This document shows, piece after piece, positions 26,394 to 35,722 of a DNA stretch of 64,000 bases. Each line of letters starts with the position of its first letter. Position 1 is the stretch's first letter. The stretch is from Cobetia sp. cqz5-12. GTDB taxonomy: Bacteria; Pseudomonadota; Gammaproteobacteria; Pseudomonadales; Halomonadaceae. The stretch is from contig NZ_CP044522.1 of assembly GCF_016495405.1 (NCBI RefSeq), positions 1,116,001 to 1,180,000 of the forward strand. Direction: 5' to 3'. The notes beneath the pieces were generated by a model. That model was not told the DNA's origin. It was given only the letters and a program-made list of their open reading frames with translations, and did not search any database. The position numbers and the translations under genes were made by a program.

Positions 26394-26409
26394 TCAAACA
26401 CCAGTTTGA
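26394..26409. promoter_or_regulatory. PsrA-like operator upstream of MAPEG / thioesterase operon
   Basis: TCAAAC-ACCA-GTTTGA, a perfect 16-bp palindrome. Its core CAAAC-N4-GTTTG fits the known PsrA consensus (C/G)AAAC-N2-4-GTTT(G/C). PsrA is a TetR-type regulator that senses long-chain fatty acids. A second inverted pair, ATCAAACAC (26393-26401) with GTGTTTGAT (26425-26433), overlaps it. The site is 117 bases before the first gene. Confidence 0.55.
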
Positions 26410-26525
26410 ATTGACGTGCCGTCAGTGTTTGATCTGTTATCTATTACAGGGCAGTGCGCCGTTTCATCACAGTAAGCCGCGCCGTTGTGGCAACGCACTG
26501 AAAACGCCATTCAAGGAAATCCTGC

Positions 26526-26912
26526 ATGCTGATCTATGCCTGCCTGTTGTTTGCGGCACTGATGCTGGTGCTGACCAAGGTGCCGGTCGCCTGGGCACAA
26601 CAGCAAACCGGACGCTACGACAACCACGACCCGCGCGCACAGCAGCGTGAACTGACGGGCTTCGGGGCCCGCGCGCTCGCCGCGCACCATAACACCATCG
26701 AAGCCTTCCCGCTGTTTGCCGCCGGGGTGCTGGTCAGCGTGATCACCGCGCCGGGCGCGCCCATCGCGACCACGCTGGCGGTGATCTTCGTCCTGGTACG
26801 TCTGGGCTATTGGGGCTGCTATCTGGCCAATATTGCCCTGTTGCGCTCCCTGCTGTGGGGCGTCGGGTATCTGATCTCCCTCGCGTTGATGGCGATGCCG
26901 CTGTGGATGTGA
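26526..26912 (+). CDS. MAPEG-family membrane protein
   Basis: A 128-residue protein with four helices. AREL-type segment QQRELTGFGARALAAHHNTIE followed by FPLFAAGVL is characteristic of bacterial MAPEG proteins (membrane-associated eicosanoid/glutathione metabolism). The biochemical role in bacteria is mostly unknown. It is the first gene of a pair: the hotdog protein starts within its stop codon (GTGA at 26909). A fatty-acid-type operator lies upstream. Confidence 0.85.
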   Translation: MLIYACLLFAALMLVLTKVPVAWAQQQTGRYDNHDPRAQQRELTGFGARALAAHHNTIEAFPLFAAGVLVSVITAPGAPIATTLAVIFVLVRLGYWGCYLANIALLRSLLWGVGYLISLALMAMPLWM

Positions 26913-28078
26913 AGCATGCAGTGCCGCAGAGCCTGCTGGGGCTGGCCGTCAATCCCGCTGACGTGCCGGCTGCGGGTGGCGTATTGGATGACGCCAGCTG
27001 GGCGCGGGCGCTGACCGGATTCCTGAGCTTCATTCCGCATACGGCGCGCTTGAACGTCAGGGTCGAGGAGGTCGCCGCGCCGGCCATTCGCATGCAGCTG
27101 CCATGGCAGCCGGCCTTGATCAGCGATCCGCACCGTAGGCTGGTACATGGCGGTGTGCTGACCATGCTCGCCGATACGCTGTGCGGCAGTGCCGTACTCA
27201 CGGGGCTGTCGGCACCGGAAGTCTGCCCGACGCTGGATCTGCGCCTCGATCACTACCGACCCGGTGTCGAGGGCCTGGCGTTGGTGGGCGAGGCGCGCGT
27301 GCTGAGGGTCACGGAGTCGATGGTGTTTACCGAGGCGCAGATCTGGCAGCAGCCGGGCAAGATCCTGTGTCGTGCGATCGGCAACTTCGTCAGGCTCGGT
27401 GAGCGCAATACGCCCAGCGGTTTTGCCGAGGCGTTGCTGGCGGCGGCCAACGCTCAGGCCCCCGCGAGTCCCTCCATGGAAGAGTCCGAACCGCAAGGGC
27501 AGGCAGCACAGCCAGCAGGCGAGAGGACCGAGCCGCAGGCGCCGCGCGATGCCCAGGACCCGCGTGGTCTGCTCAGTGCGCGGCGTTTCGTCGAAGAACA
27601 GCGCACTCACGCCGATCTGGCGGCGCTGCTGGCGAGTCTGCCCTACGCGCAGGCGATCGGGCTTGGATTGTGTGCCATTGACGGGCAGCAGGCGGGCGCG
27701 GCCAGTGATGTCGAGCTGCGTTCTGAGCAGGCGCTGAGCTATTCCATGGCGGCGATGCCCGACAATGTCGGCAACCCGATGCTGCCGGCGGTGCATGGCG
27801 GTGTGCTGGCTGCGGCGATGGAAACCGCCGCCACGCTTGAGGTGCTCAGGCGGCATGGGCGCGGCGGCCGTGAAGCGCGCCTGCCCAAGCTGATCGATTT
27901 CTCCATCGACTATCTGGCCACGGCGCGCGGCGATCAGGTGACGCGCATCGACTGTGAAGTGATGCGTGAAGGTCGGCGCATGACCAATGTGCGCGTCAGC
28001 GCCTGGCAGAAATCCCGCGAGCAACCGGTCGCCAGCGCGCGCATGCACTTCGTGCTGGAGTCACTTGCCTCGCCGTGA
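26909..28078 (+). CDS. Double-hotdog acyl-CoA thioesterase (two PaaI-type domains in one chain)
   Basis: A 389-residue protein made of two hotdog domains joined by a linker of about 60 residues rich in Pro, Ala, Gln and Glu. Domain 1 has RRLVHGGVLTMLADTLCGSA (about residues 78-97); domain 2 has PAVHGGVLAAAMETAAT (about residues 294-310). HGG followed by an acidic residue is the active-site signature of PaaI-type thioesterases; domain 1 keeps Asp (LADT), domain 2 has Glu (META). It probably hydrolyses acyl-CoA or aryl-CoA thioesters. The GTG start overlapping the MAPEG stop is inferred. In many relatives these domains are separate adjacent genes. Confidence 0.8.
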   Translation: MKHAVPQSLLGLAVNPADVPAAGGVLDDASWARALTGFLSFIPHTARLNVRVEEVAAPAIRMQLPWQPALISDPHRRLVHGGVLTMLADTLCGSAVLTGLSAPEVCPTLDLRLDHYRPGVEGLALVGEARVLRVTESMVFTEAQIWQQPGKILCRAIGNFVRLGERNTPSGFAEALLAAANAQAPASPSMEESEPQGQAAQPAGERTEPQAPRDAQDPRGLLSARRFVEEQRTHADLAALLASLPYAQAIGLGLCAIDGQQAGAASDVELRSEQALSYSMAAMPDNVGNPMLPAVHGGVLAAAMETAATLEVLRRHGRGGREARLPKLIDFSIDYLATARGDQVTRIDCEVMREGRRMTNVRVSAWQKSREQPVASARMHFVLESLASP

Positions 28079-28130
28079 TGGGCAGTTGATGTCTGCTCCG
28101 CAGGCGTCACACTCGAAAGCGCCTCTCTGA

Positions 28131-28195
28131 TGGCTACCCCTCCGTTGGCTTCCTTCGTTGTTACCCATCGTTGGCTCCCCTCGTTGCTGACCGGG
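28131..28195 (+). repeat. 13-bp degenerate tandem repeat, about 5 copies
   Basis: TGGCTACCCCTCC, GTTGGCTTCCTTC, GTTGTTACCCATC, GTTGGCTCCCCTC and GTTGCTGACCGGG, head to tail, 52 bases after the thioesterase stop. Confidence 0.75.
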
Positions 28196-28259
28196 AAGCC
28201 GCTAGGGTGTTTTGTGCCATGCGTCAGGTGGGCCGGGCGCAATCATCTGTCGCTAGTGC

Positions 28260-28287
28260 CTTGAAATCCCTCACCCTTGCCCCATAT
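28260..28287 (+). promoter_or_regulatory. Heat-shock (sigma-32) promoter of htpG
   Basis: CTTGAAA (28260-28266), 13-base spacer, CCCCATAT (28280-28287): an exact match to the sigma-32 consensus. It lies 134 bases before the htpG start. Confidence 0.85.
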
Positions 28288-28421
28288 CTGATCCACGAGT
28301 GCTCCCTTCGATCTGCCGCCCAAGAAAGGCAGGCGTCGGCGAGCCGGTTCCACTGTTGCGGGGGCGCTCTGGCCACCGCGAATCTTCTTTTCAGGCATCC
28401 ACGACATAGAGGTCCTTTTCG

Positions 28422-30305
28422 ATGACGACCGCCACTCACACCGAAACGCATGGCTTCCAGACAGAAGTGAAGCAGCTGCTTCACCTCATGATTCACTCGC
28501 TGTATTCCAACCGCGAGATCTTCCTGCGCGAGCTGGTCTCCAACGCGGCGGATGCCTGCGACAAGCTGCGTTACCAGGCGCTGGACAACGATGCCCTTTA
28601 CGGCAATGACAGCGAGCTGCGCATCGAGATCGAGCACGATGCCGAGGCGAAGACCATCACTCTGCGTGACAACGGCATCGGCATGAGCCGTGACGATGTG
28701 GTCGCCAACCTGGGCACCATCGCACGCTCCGGTACCGCCGAGTTCATGAAGAACCTGTCGGGTGACCAGCAGAAGGATTCGCGTCTTATCGGTCAGTTCG
28801 GGGTCGGCTTCTACTCCGGCTTCATCGTCGCCGACGAGATCACCGTGCGCACCCGTCGCGCCGACCTGGGCGCCGATCAGGGCGTCGAATGGAAGTCCCG
28901 TGGCGAAGGCGAGTTCAGCGTGGCGGACATCGAGCGCGCCGAGCGCGGTACCGAGATCGTGCTGCACCTCAAGGACGATGCCATCGAGTTCGCCGACGAT
29001 TATCGCCTGCGCAACCTGGTCACCAAGTACTCCGACCATATCGAGCTGCCGGTGCGCATGAAGCGTGTCGAGAAGGACGAGGAAGGCAACGAGCAGGTCC
29101 ATTGGGAAACCGCCAACTCCGCCACCGCGCTGTGGGTGCGTTCCAAGTCCGAGGTCAGCGACGAGGAGTACAAGAACTTCTACAAGCACGTCTCGCATGA
29201 CTTCTCCGATCCGCTCAGCTGGAGCCACAACAAGGTCGAGGGCAAGCTCGAGTACACCAGCCTGCTGTTCGTGCCGGGCCGTGCGCCGTTCGATCTCTAC
29301 CAGCGTGATGCCGCGCGTGGCCTGAAGCTCTACGTGCAGCGCGTCTTCATCATGGACGACGCCGAGCAGTTCCTGCCGCTGTACCTGCGCTTCATCAAGG
29401 GCGTGCTGGACACCAACGATCTGTCGCTGAACGTCTCGCGTGAACTGCTGCAGCAGGACCCGCAGGTCGACAAGCTCAAGTCCGCGCTGACCAAGCGTGG
29501 CCTGGATATGCTCAAGAAGCTGGCCAAGGATCCCGAGCAGTACCAGACCTTCTGGAACCAGTTCGGCTCCGTGCTCAAGGAAGGTCCGGCGGAGGACTTC
29601 GCCAACCGCGAGAAGATCGCCGAGCTGCTGCGCTTCTCCACCACCGAGACCGACAGCGCGACTCAGGACCAGTCACTGGCCCAGTACGTCGAGCGCATGA
29701 AGGAAGGCCAGAGCAAGATCTACTATCTGGTCGCCGACAGCTTCAATGCCGCCAAGTCCAGCCCGCACCTCGAGATCTTCCGCAAGAAGGGCATCGAAGT
29801 CCTGCTGCTGACCGACCGCATCGACGAGTGGCTGATGAGCCACCTTACCGAGTTCGATGGCAAGTCCTTCGCGGATGTCGCCAAGGGTGACCTTGATCTC
29901 GGCGATGTCGAGAACGAAGAAGAGAAGAAGGCGCAGGAAGAGACCGCCAAGGCCAAGGAAGATCTGGTCAAGCGCGTCAAGGAAGCACTGGCCGAGAACG
30001 TTCAGGAAGTGCGCATCACGCACCGCCTGACCGATTCCCCGGCCTGCGTGGTGCTGCCGGAGCACGAGATGGGCTACCAGATGCGCAAGATGATGGAAGC
30101 CGCTGGCCAGCCGCTGCCGGAAGTGAAGCCGATTCTCGAGCTGAATCCGGAGCACGCCCTCGTCACGCGTCTGGAAGGCGGTGAAGGCGATTACTTCACC
30201 GACCTGGCACACGTACTGCTCGATCAGGCCATCATCGCCGAAGGCGGTGCGCTGGAAGACCCGGCCGCTTACGTGCGCCGCCTGAACAGCATGCTCAGCG
30301 CCTGA
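28422..30305 (+). CDS. htpG: Molecular chaperone HtpG (Hsp90)
   Basis: Cytosolic ATP-dependent chaperone of 627 residues, usual full length. The N-terminal GHKL ATPase motifs are clear: [37 protein letters not shown] and [15 protein letters not shown]. The middle domain has the [12 protein letters not shown] and RELLQQDP stretches, and the C-terminal dimer domain ends normally. A consensus heat-shock promoter lies upstream and a terminator hairpin downstream, so it is a single-gene heat-shock unit. Confidence 0.99.
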   Translation: MTTATHTETHGFQTEVKQLLHLMIHSLYSNREIFLRELVSNAADACDKLRYQALDNDALYGNDSELRIEIEHDAEAKTITLRDNGIGMSRDDVVANLGTIARSGTAEFMKNLSGDQQKDSRLIGQFGVGFYSGFIVADEITVRTRRADLGADQGVEWKSRGEGEFSVADIERAERGTEIVLHLKDDAIEFADDYRLRNLVTKYSDHIELPVRMKRVEKDEEGNEQVHWETANSATALWVRSKSEVSDEEYKNFYKHVSHDFSDPLSWSHNKVEGKLEYTSLLFVPGRAPFDLYQRDAARGLKLYVQRVFIMDDAEQFLPLYLRFIKGVLDTNDLSLNVSRELLQQDPQVDKLKSALTKRGLDMLKKLAKDPEQYQTFWNQFGSVLKEGPAEDFANREKIAELLRFSTTETDSATQDQSLAQYVERMKEGQSKIYYLVADSFNAAKSSPHLEIFRKKGIEVLLLTDRIDEWLMSHLTEFDGKSFADVAKGDLDLGDVENEEEKKAQEETAKAKEDLVKRVKEALAENVQEVRITHRLTDSPACVVLPEHEMGYQMRKMMEAAGQPLPEVKPILELNPEHALVTRLEGGEGDYFTDLAHVLLDQAIIAEGGALEDPAAYVRRLNSMLSA

Positions 30306-30353
30306 GACAGCGAAACGATCGAGTCATCGGCTTGATCAAGCATGTTCGCAACG

Positions 30354-30385
30354 ACGCCCTCGCAGCCTGTGCTGCGGGGGCGTTT
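30354..30385 (+). terminator. htpG terminator
   Basis: ACGCCCTCGCAG / CTGCGGGGGCGT, 12-bp stem with one T-G pair, followed by TTT. Confidence 0.7.
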
Positions 30386-30457
30386 GCTTCAGGGGACAAC
30401 GATAGCGTCCAGTGCAGAGCAGGAAGGGCAGGAAGGCGGCAAGATAGGAAGGGAGGG

Positions 30458-30484
30458 GGGAGCACAGGGAGCACAGGGAGCGCG
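30458..30484 (+). repeat. 9-bp tandem repeat, 3 copies
   Basis: GGGAGCACA twice, then GGGAGCGCG, inside a purine-rich run. Confidence 0.75.
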
Positions 30485-30681
30485 TTGCGTCAGAAGCGCG
30501 AAAAGGCAGGTATCGCCTGTGGCCTGTCAGTAACGGACGACAGGGCTTGCCGTGTCTTTCCTCGCTTGGTCAGTCGCGCCATCTTCTCGCCCACGCGTTT
30601 TTAGGGTTTCATGCAGCCTCATGAGATACGCTGATGGTATCTCGCGTCTTGCTACTGCATCCCTCTCGATGAGCGCAGCAC

Positions 30682-31602
30682 ATGACTTACCTATCTTTCT
30701 CTGCGGATTGGCTGACTGGCGGAGTGCGTGGCCTGCCGCGCCTGTCTTCGGGGGCCTTTGCGCGGCGCTCAAGGCGGCTATTGTGGTGCCTGAGCCTTGT
30801 TCATCTGAGCCCTGCTCGCCTGATCATCGCTGCCTTGCTGCTGGTGATGGGGCTGGGCTCCATGGCGCAGGCGGCACGGCTGGATGATGAGCTGCTGGCC
30901 CGTGACAGGACCCATCAGATGCCGGACCTGCGGCCCTATCCCGCGGGCAACAAGCGCAAGGTCGCATTCTTCGAGCTGATGATTCCGCTGGTGGTGGCCG
31001 AGAACCAGCGCATCGCCGAGCAGCGTGACTGGTTGCTGGCGATGCGCAAGCGCGCCGGTGATGGAGGGCGTGACTACAGCGAGCGCGAGCAGGAGCGCCT
31101 CAACGGCCTGTGTGACCAGGCCAATCTACCCTGTGACGTCACGCGCGAGGACATCGGCGTCAGCTGGACGCGCCTGCTGCTGCGCATCGATACCCTGCCA
31201 CTGGACATGGTGCTGGTGCAAGCCATCGAGGAATCGGGCTGGGGGACATCGGGTCATGCCCGTGAGGCCAACAACCTGTTCGGCATGCGCTGTTTCTCAC
31301 GCGGCTGCGGTATCGGGCCGCCGGGGCGCGAATATCGGCGCTTCGAGAGCCTGGAGGCCGGAATCGCCGCCTATTTCGACAATCTCAACTCCCAGCGCAG
31401 CTACGCCGAGCTACGTGAGCTGCGCGGGCGTCTGCGCAACGCGGGCCAGCCGGTGCGCGCCGAAGACCTCATCCCGACGCTGAGTGCCTACTCGACGCGG
31501 GGCAACGCCTACTTCACTACGCTCTATGATCTGTTGCGCTGGAATCGTGGCCTGATGCGTACCGTGCGTGAGCGCCTCGCGGCCAATGGCGCGCTGTCCT
31601 AG
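30682..31602 (+). CDS. Bax-like glucosaminidase-domain protein
   Basis: A 306-residue protein whose hydrophobic segment around residues 47-66 ends in SMAQAA, a likely signal-peptidase site, so the enzyme is exported. The C-terminal domain matches E. coli Bax and FlgJ-type N-acetylglucosaminidases: QAIEESGWGTSGHAREANNLFGMRC with the catalytic Glu, then FESLEAGIAAYFDNLN. It probably trims peptidoglycan. The N-terminus before the signal is long and the true start may be further downstream; no ribosome site is obvious at 30682. Confidence 0.82.
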   Translation: MTYLSFSADWLTGGVRGLPRLSSGAFARRSRRLLWCLSLVHLSPARLIIAALLLVMGLGSMAQAARLDDELLARDRTHQMPDLRPYPAGNKRKVAFFELMIPLVVAENQRIAEQRDWLLAMRKRAGDGGRDYSEREQERLNGLCDQANLPCDVTREDIGVSWTRLLLRIDTLPLDMVLVQAIEESGWGTSGHAREANNLFGMRCFSRGCGIGPPGREYRRFESLEAGIAAYFDNLNSQRSYAELRELRGRLRNAGQPVRAEDLIPTLSAYSTRGNAYFTTLYDLLRWNRGLMRTVRERLAANGALS

Positions 31603-31659
31603 GCATGATCGCGCAGTGAAGGTCTTGCCCCCCGCGCTGACAGGGGGGATCATGCCGCC

Positions 31660-33729
31660 ATGCATCTGAGCAACGATCAACGGCGAATTCTCGCCCATCC
31701 CTTTCCCTCGCGCCTGCGCGATCGCACGCCGGCCAACAGCGCCGAGCACAGCGATTGCGTGGTGGTGCGTGCCTGTGCCGGCAGCGGCAAGACCGTGTTG
31801 ATGGTCGAGCTGGCACGTACCTATGCCGACGAGACCCTCATCTATACCTCGCTCAACCCGGCGGTGGCCGGGCGGACTGCCAGTCAGCTGCCCGCCAATG
31901 TCCAGTCGCTGTCGCTGCATCAGCTGGCGCGCCAGGCCTTGATGGAGGAGTACGGCGACAAGCTCAAGCGCCAGCCCGACATCACACGCCGCCTGGCGCC
32001 GCAGAGTCTCAGCTGGCTGGGCAGTCTTTCCAGTCAGTCACGCAGCCTGATCGCCCAGGGCCTGAACACCTTCTTCGCCGAGAGTGACGCGGTGCCGATG
32101 CCTGAGCACCTGCCTGAAGGCGTGGCACAACGGCTGAGCGCCAATGAGCTGCGCCAGCTGGTCGAGAGCATGCGACTGGTGTGGGAGTGTCTGCTGGACC
32201 CCGCTGATCATCAGCAGAGCCTGTCGTTCAACGCCTTGCTAAAGCTGTGGTCGCAGCATGGCCAGTCGCTGGAGGCCGACCTGGTGATGCTGGATGAGGC
32301 GCAGGACGCCACGCCAGCGCTGCTGGCCATGTTGCGTCGCCAGCGCTGCGACCTGCTGCTGATCGGCGACCCGCATCAGAGCCTGTCGCGTCAGGTGGAA
32401 GGCATGAGCTCGCTGGATTCGCCGCTGCTGGCCGATGCCACCGTCTATTCGCTGCCCGGCGCCTGGCGCTTCGGGCCCGCATTGGCGGCGCTGGGCACGC
32501 GGCTGGCTGCCTGTTCGCCTACCGCCCGCGAGCAGGCCATGAGCGGCCTCGGCCCGGCGACCCGTCTGGCGCTGCCCGCGGTGCGTGAGGCATTGCTGCA
32601 CCCCGGCAAGCGCCATGCGGTGATCAGTGCCGGCCCGGTGGCGGCGCTGGGAGAGGCGCTGTCACTGCACCAGCGCGGCATCGCGGTGGCCTGGCTGGAC
32701 GGCATCGAAGGCTATCCGCTGGCGGGACTGCTGGATCACTGGCGGCTCTGGCGCGCACATCAGATGGCCGAGCAGGGCGACAGCGCGAGTCAGCGTGAGT
32801 GGTGGCGACTGCTGCCTCCCTCCCTGACGCGGCTCGGTCAGACCCCGGCGCAGGTGCTGGGGGCTCTGACGCGTCTCGATGATCATCAGGCGCGCAGCCT
32901 GCATGAGCTGGCCTCCTGGTATGCCCAGGCGCCACTCGATCAATGGATCGGGGAGCTGCGCAAGCACGATGGCGACCTGCAGGCCGCCATTGTCAGTGCT
33001 CACTCGCGGGGCCAGTCGCTCGAGCTGCCGACGGTCATGCTGGGGACGGTGTTCCGTGCCAAGGGTCTCGAATTTGATTGCGTGGTGCTGGCCGATGATC
33101 TGGCATTGCCAAGTGAGCGCCAGCAATTGCCCAATCAGGTGCTGGTCACCAATCTCAGCTACACCGCCGCCACGCGGGCACGCCAGCTGCTGGTGCTCAA
33201 TGAACGCCTGAGCCACTGGTGGCAGGCGCAGGGCGAGAGTGAGCGCTTCCCTCTGCTCGAGGCACTGCCGCAGGCATGGCTGAGCGAGTCCACGCATGGC
33301 GTCCAGGCGCCGCACCCGTGGTGGGGCAAGGCACGTCTGTCGGAGTTGGCGCTGACACCGCGCAAGCGCCTGCTGCTGCGTCGTCATGAGACGTCGCTCG
33401 AGGCCACGTCTGCCGCCGTGCCGCCCGAGGCTGGCACGCGCGATCACGCGCCAGCCTCGGGCGACCCTGCCAGTCATGCTCAGCACCTGGCTCATGATCA
33501 GCACCTGGGCCATGCCCGGGGCTCCGACGATGCCCTGCAGGCGCTCAAGCGTCAGGCACGCACCGACACGACGGCGCGCAAGCTGTATGAAATGGCCAGC
33601 AAGCTGCCGCCCGGGCGTCCGTCCGGCGGCCTGCGCAGCCTGTTGACCCCGAGTGACGCCGCCGCGTCCACTTCTTCCCCCAGCGAGTCGCCGACCCCCG
33701 GCGGCCCGACGGAGCCTCTTGATGAGTGA
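31660..33729 (+). CDS. Compact SF1 (UvrD/Fbh1-like) DNA helicase
   Basis: A 689-residue ATPase with helicase motifs in order: LSNDQRRIL (Q motif, residues 3-11), RACAGSGKT (Walker A, about 37-45), VMLDEAQDATP (Walker B), LLLIGDPHQSL (III), TVFRAKGLEFDCVVLADD (V) and YTAATRARQL (VI). The C-terminal 130 residues are low-complexity and not part of the helicase core. It is shorter than UvrD and lacks the large 1B/2B insertions, resembling the helicase part of Fbh1. A DNA repair role is inferred. The end overlaps the selO start by eight bases. Confidence 0.8.
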   Translation: MHLSNDQRRILAHPFPSRLRDRTPANSAEHSDCVVVRACAGSGKTVLMVELARTYADETLIYTSLNPAVAGRTASQLPANVQSLSLHQLARQALMEEYGDKLKRQPDITRRLAPQSLSWLGSLSSQSRSLIAQGLNTFFAESDAVPMPEHLPEGVAQRLSANELRQLVESMRLVWECLLDPADHQQSLSFNALLKLWSQHGQSLEADLVMLDEAQDATPALLAMLRRQRCDLLLIGDPHQSLSRQVEGMSSLDSPLLADATVYSLPGAWRFGPALAALGTRLAACSPTAREQAMSGLGPATRLALPAVREALLHPGKRHAVISAGPVAALGEALSLHQRGIAVAWLDGIEGYPLAGLLDHWRLWRAHQMAEQGDSASQREWWRLLPPSLTRLGQTPAQVLGALTRLDDHQARSLHELASWYAQAPLDQWIGELRKHDGDLQAAIVSAHSRGQSLELPTVMLGTVFRAKGLEFDCVVLADDLALPSERQQLPNQVLVTNLSYTAATRARQLLVLNERLSHWWQAQGESERFPLLEALPQAWLSESTHGVQAPHPWWGKARLSELALTPRKRLLLRRHETSLEATSAAVPPEAGTRDHAPASGDPASHAQHLAHDQHLGHARGSDDALQALKRQARTDTTARKLYEMASKLPPGRPSGGLRSLLTPSDAAASTSSPSESPTPGGPTEPLDE

Positions 33730-35401
33730 GTTTGCCCCTACGCCCGCCGCGCACGTGCACGACCTGGCGGCGCTGCGCTTCAACAATCGTTATGCCCGCC
33801 TGCCGGAGCACTTCTTCACGCGTGTCGCCCCAGAGCCGCGACACGGTACGCGCCTTGCCGATGTGAGTCCTGACTGCGCCCGTCTGCTGGGGCTGGAGGT
33901 GGCCTTGACTGCTGATGCCTCCAGCGCAGAGGCGCTCGAGCAGCTGCGCCTCTTGATGGCCGGTGAGCAGTTGCTGCCGGGCATGGACGCACTGGCCCAG
34001 AAATACACTGGCCATCAGTTCGGTCACTACAATCCGCAGCTCGGCGACGGGCGAGGCATTCTGCTCGGCGAGATTGAGACCGGCCACGGCAAGACCTTCG
34101 ATCTGCATCTCAAGGGTGCCGGGCGTACGCCTTACTCGCGCTTCGGCGATGGTCAGGCGGTGGTGCGCTCCAGCGTGCGCGAGTATCTGGCCAGCGAGTA
34201 CATGGCGGCGCTGGGCATTCCCACCAGCCGCGCGCTGGCACTGGCGGTGAATGCCGAGCGGGTTCAGCGCGAGACCGTCGAGCCTGGTGCTACCGTGTTG
34301 CGCGTCTGTGAGAGCCACCTGCGCTTCGGGCACTTCGAGTGGTTGGCCCACTCCGGTCGGCATGAAGACCTCAAGACACTGATCGATCACGCCCTGCGGG
34401 AGCACTTCCCCGAGTGCCTGCCCGAGACGTCGGATGAGGCTTCCGGCATGGGCGCCATCGGCCGCGAGCCGCTGGACGAAGAGACACGCATCACCGCCGC
34501 GCTGGCCATGTTCGAGACAGTGATCACTCGCACCGCGAGACTTATCGCGGCCTGGCAGGCCTACGGCTTCGTGCATGCGGTGATGAATACCGACAACATG
34601 TCGCTGCTGGGGCTGACCTTCGATTACGGGCCCTACGCCTTCCTCGACGGCTATGAAGAGAATCTGGTACCGAATCATACCGATCAGGCCGGGCGCTATG
34701 GTTTCGCCCAGCAGCCGGGCATCGGGCTATGGAATCTGGAGCGTCTGGGGATCGCGCTGTCGCCGCTGATCGATGTCGAAGCGCTCTCCGCCGCGCTGGG
34801 CGCCTATGAGGGCGAGTTGCAGCGTGAATATGCCCGCCTGATGCGTGCGCGTCTCGGGTTGCCGGATGCGCGCGATGAGGACATGACGCTGGTACAGCAG
34901 TGGCGAGAGCTTCTGGCGGCCGGCAAGGTCGACCACACCCATGCCTACCGTCTGCTCAGTCATTGGGATGTCACGCAGCCCGCGCCGGAAACGCTGGTCG
35001 TGCGTCTGGCGGGTGAGCGTGGGCCGCATGGCAACTCGGCCCGGGCGCGCGAGGAAGCCTCGGCGTGGCTCGAGCGCTATCAGGCGCGCGTCATGGCCAT
35101 CGGGCTTTCCGCCGAGGATGAGCGCCAGCGACGTCTGACCATGCTCGGTTGCAATCCGCTCTATGCGCCGCGCACGCATCTGCTGCTGGAGGTGATCGCA
35201 CGGGTCGAGCAGGGTGATGACACGACACTCAAGGCCTTGCGTCAGCGTCTGACGGCGCCTTTCTTCCGCCCCGAGGAGGGCAGTCTTGAGGCGGCGCTGG
35301 CGCTGGGGCAGGCGCAGGGCGTCGCGGCCGAACTCGTCGATGACTGGACACGGCCACCGGCGGCGAATGCCGCGCCGATCTGCATGAGTTGCTCTTCCTG
35401 A
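33722..35401 (+). CDS. selO: Protein adenylyltransferase SelO (YdiU)
   Basis: SelO is a kinase-fold enzyme that transfers AMP from ATP to Ser, Thr or Tyr of target proteins, linked to redox stress. The 559-residue product is full length. Motifs: QKYTGHQFGHYNPQLGDGRG, HLKGAGRTPYSRFGDGQ (nucleotide-binding Lys/Arg), HAVMNTDNMSLLG (catalytic Asp and Asn) and DYGPYAFLD. The C-terminus CMSCSS keeps the SCSS ending of bacterial SelO. ATG 33722 overlaps the helicase end. Confidence 0.96.
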   Translation: MSEFAPTPAAHVHDLAALRFNNRYARLPEHFFTRVAPEPRHGTRLADVSPDCARLLGLEVALTADASSAEALEQLRLLMAGEQLLPGMDALAQKYTGHQFGHYNPQLGDGRGILLGEIETGHGKTFDLHLKGAGRTPYSRFGDGQAVVRSSVREYLASEYMAALGIPTSRALALAVNAERVQRETVEPGATVLRVCESHLRFGHFEWLAHSGRHEDLKTLIDHALREHFPECLPETSDEASGMGAIGREPLDEETRITAALAMFETVITRTARLIAAWQAYGFVHAVMNTDNMSLLGLTFDYGPYAFLDGYEENLVPNHTDQAGRYGFAQQPGIGLWNLERLGIALSPLIDVEALSAALGAYEGELQREYARLMRARLGLPDARDEDMTLVQQWRELLAAGKVDHTHAYRLLSHWDVTQPAPETLVVRLAGERGPHGNSARAREEASAWLERYQARVMAIGLSAEDERQRRLTMLGCNPLYAPRTHLLLEVIARVEQGDDTTLKALRQRLTAPFFRPEEGSLEAALALGQAQGVAAELVDDWTRPPAANAAPICMSCSS

Positions 35402-35435
35402 GCCGCTCTAGCTGATCAACTCCTCCAGAGCGGCT
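35401..35435 (+). terminator. Weak hairpin directly after selO
   Basis: AGCCGCTCT / AGAGCGGCT (9 bp) around a 17-base loop; starts at the last base of the stop codon. Confidence 0.35.
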
Positions 35436-35539
35436 TACATGGAGGGGCCTGAACTGCTGTGCTGACAGCGCAAGCCATGGACTAACATCCGCTTTGTGCA
35501 ATGCGGGAATCACGCGCTGACACTCAAGTCATCGTCATG

Positions 35540-35573
35540 AAAATGGGATACTGCTGCGGCGGTATCCCATTTT
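35540..35573. terminator. Strong terminator after selO
   Basis: AAAATGGGATAC / GTATCCCATTTT, perfect 12-bp stem with 10-base loop and a T-run; A/T tracts on both sides allow action in both directions. Confidence 0.8.
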
Positions 35574-35608
35574 TCATGGCAGGCACTGTCACAGCCATAA
35601 GCTCGAGA

Positions 35609-35623
35609 TTATGCGATGCATAA
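35609..35623. promoter_or_regulatory. Palindrome TTATG-N5-CATAA, copy 1
   Basis: TTATGCGATGCATAA: half-sites TTATGC and GCATAA around GAT. It also fits the T-N11-A pattern bound by LysR-type regulators. Candidate operator of the pnt operon or of an AT-rich element. Confidence 0.45.
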
Positions 35624-35722
35624 CACAAAGCTGAGCTATTCTTGGTGAGGTGCCTTTTGTAAACTCATTGAAAATCAGTGACTTGGTAGTGTCGCAAAGC
35701 GTCTGCCAGCATAAGGCGGCTG

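Larger units (their letters stand above)
28079..28421 (+). other. Intergenic region upstream of htpG
   Basis: 343 bases holding a 13-bp repeat array (28131-28195) and the sigma-32 promoter (28260-28287). No gene is supported. Confidence 0.6.
30306..30681 (+). other. Intergenic region between htpG and the glucosaminidase gene
   Basis: 376 bases with the htpG terminator (30354-30385) and a 9-bp repeat (30458-30484) inside a purine-rich stretch. No gene is supported. Confidence 0.5.
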
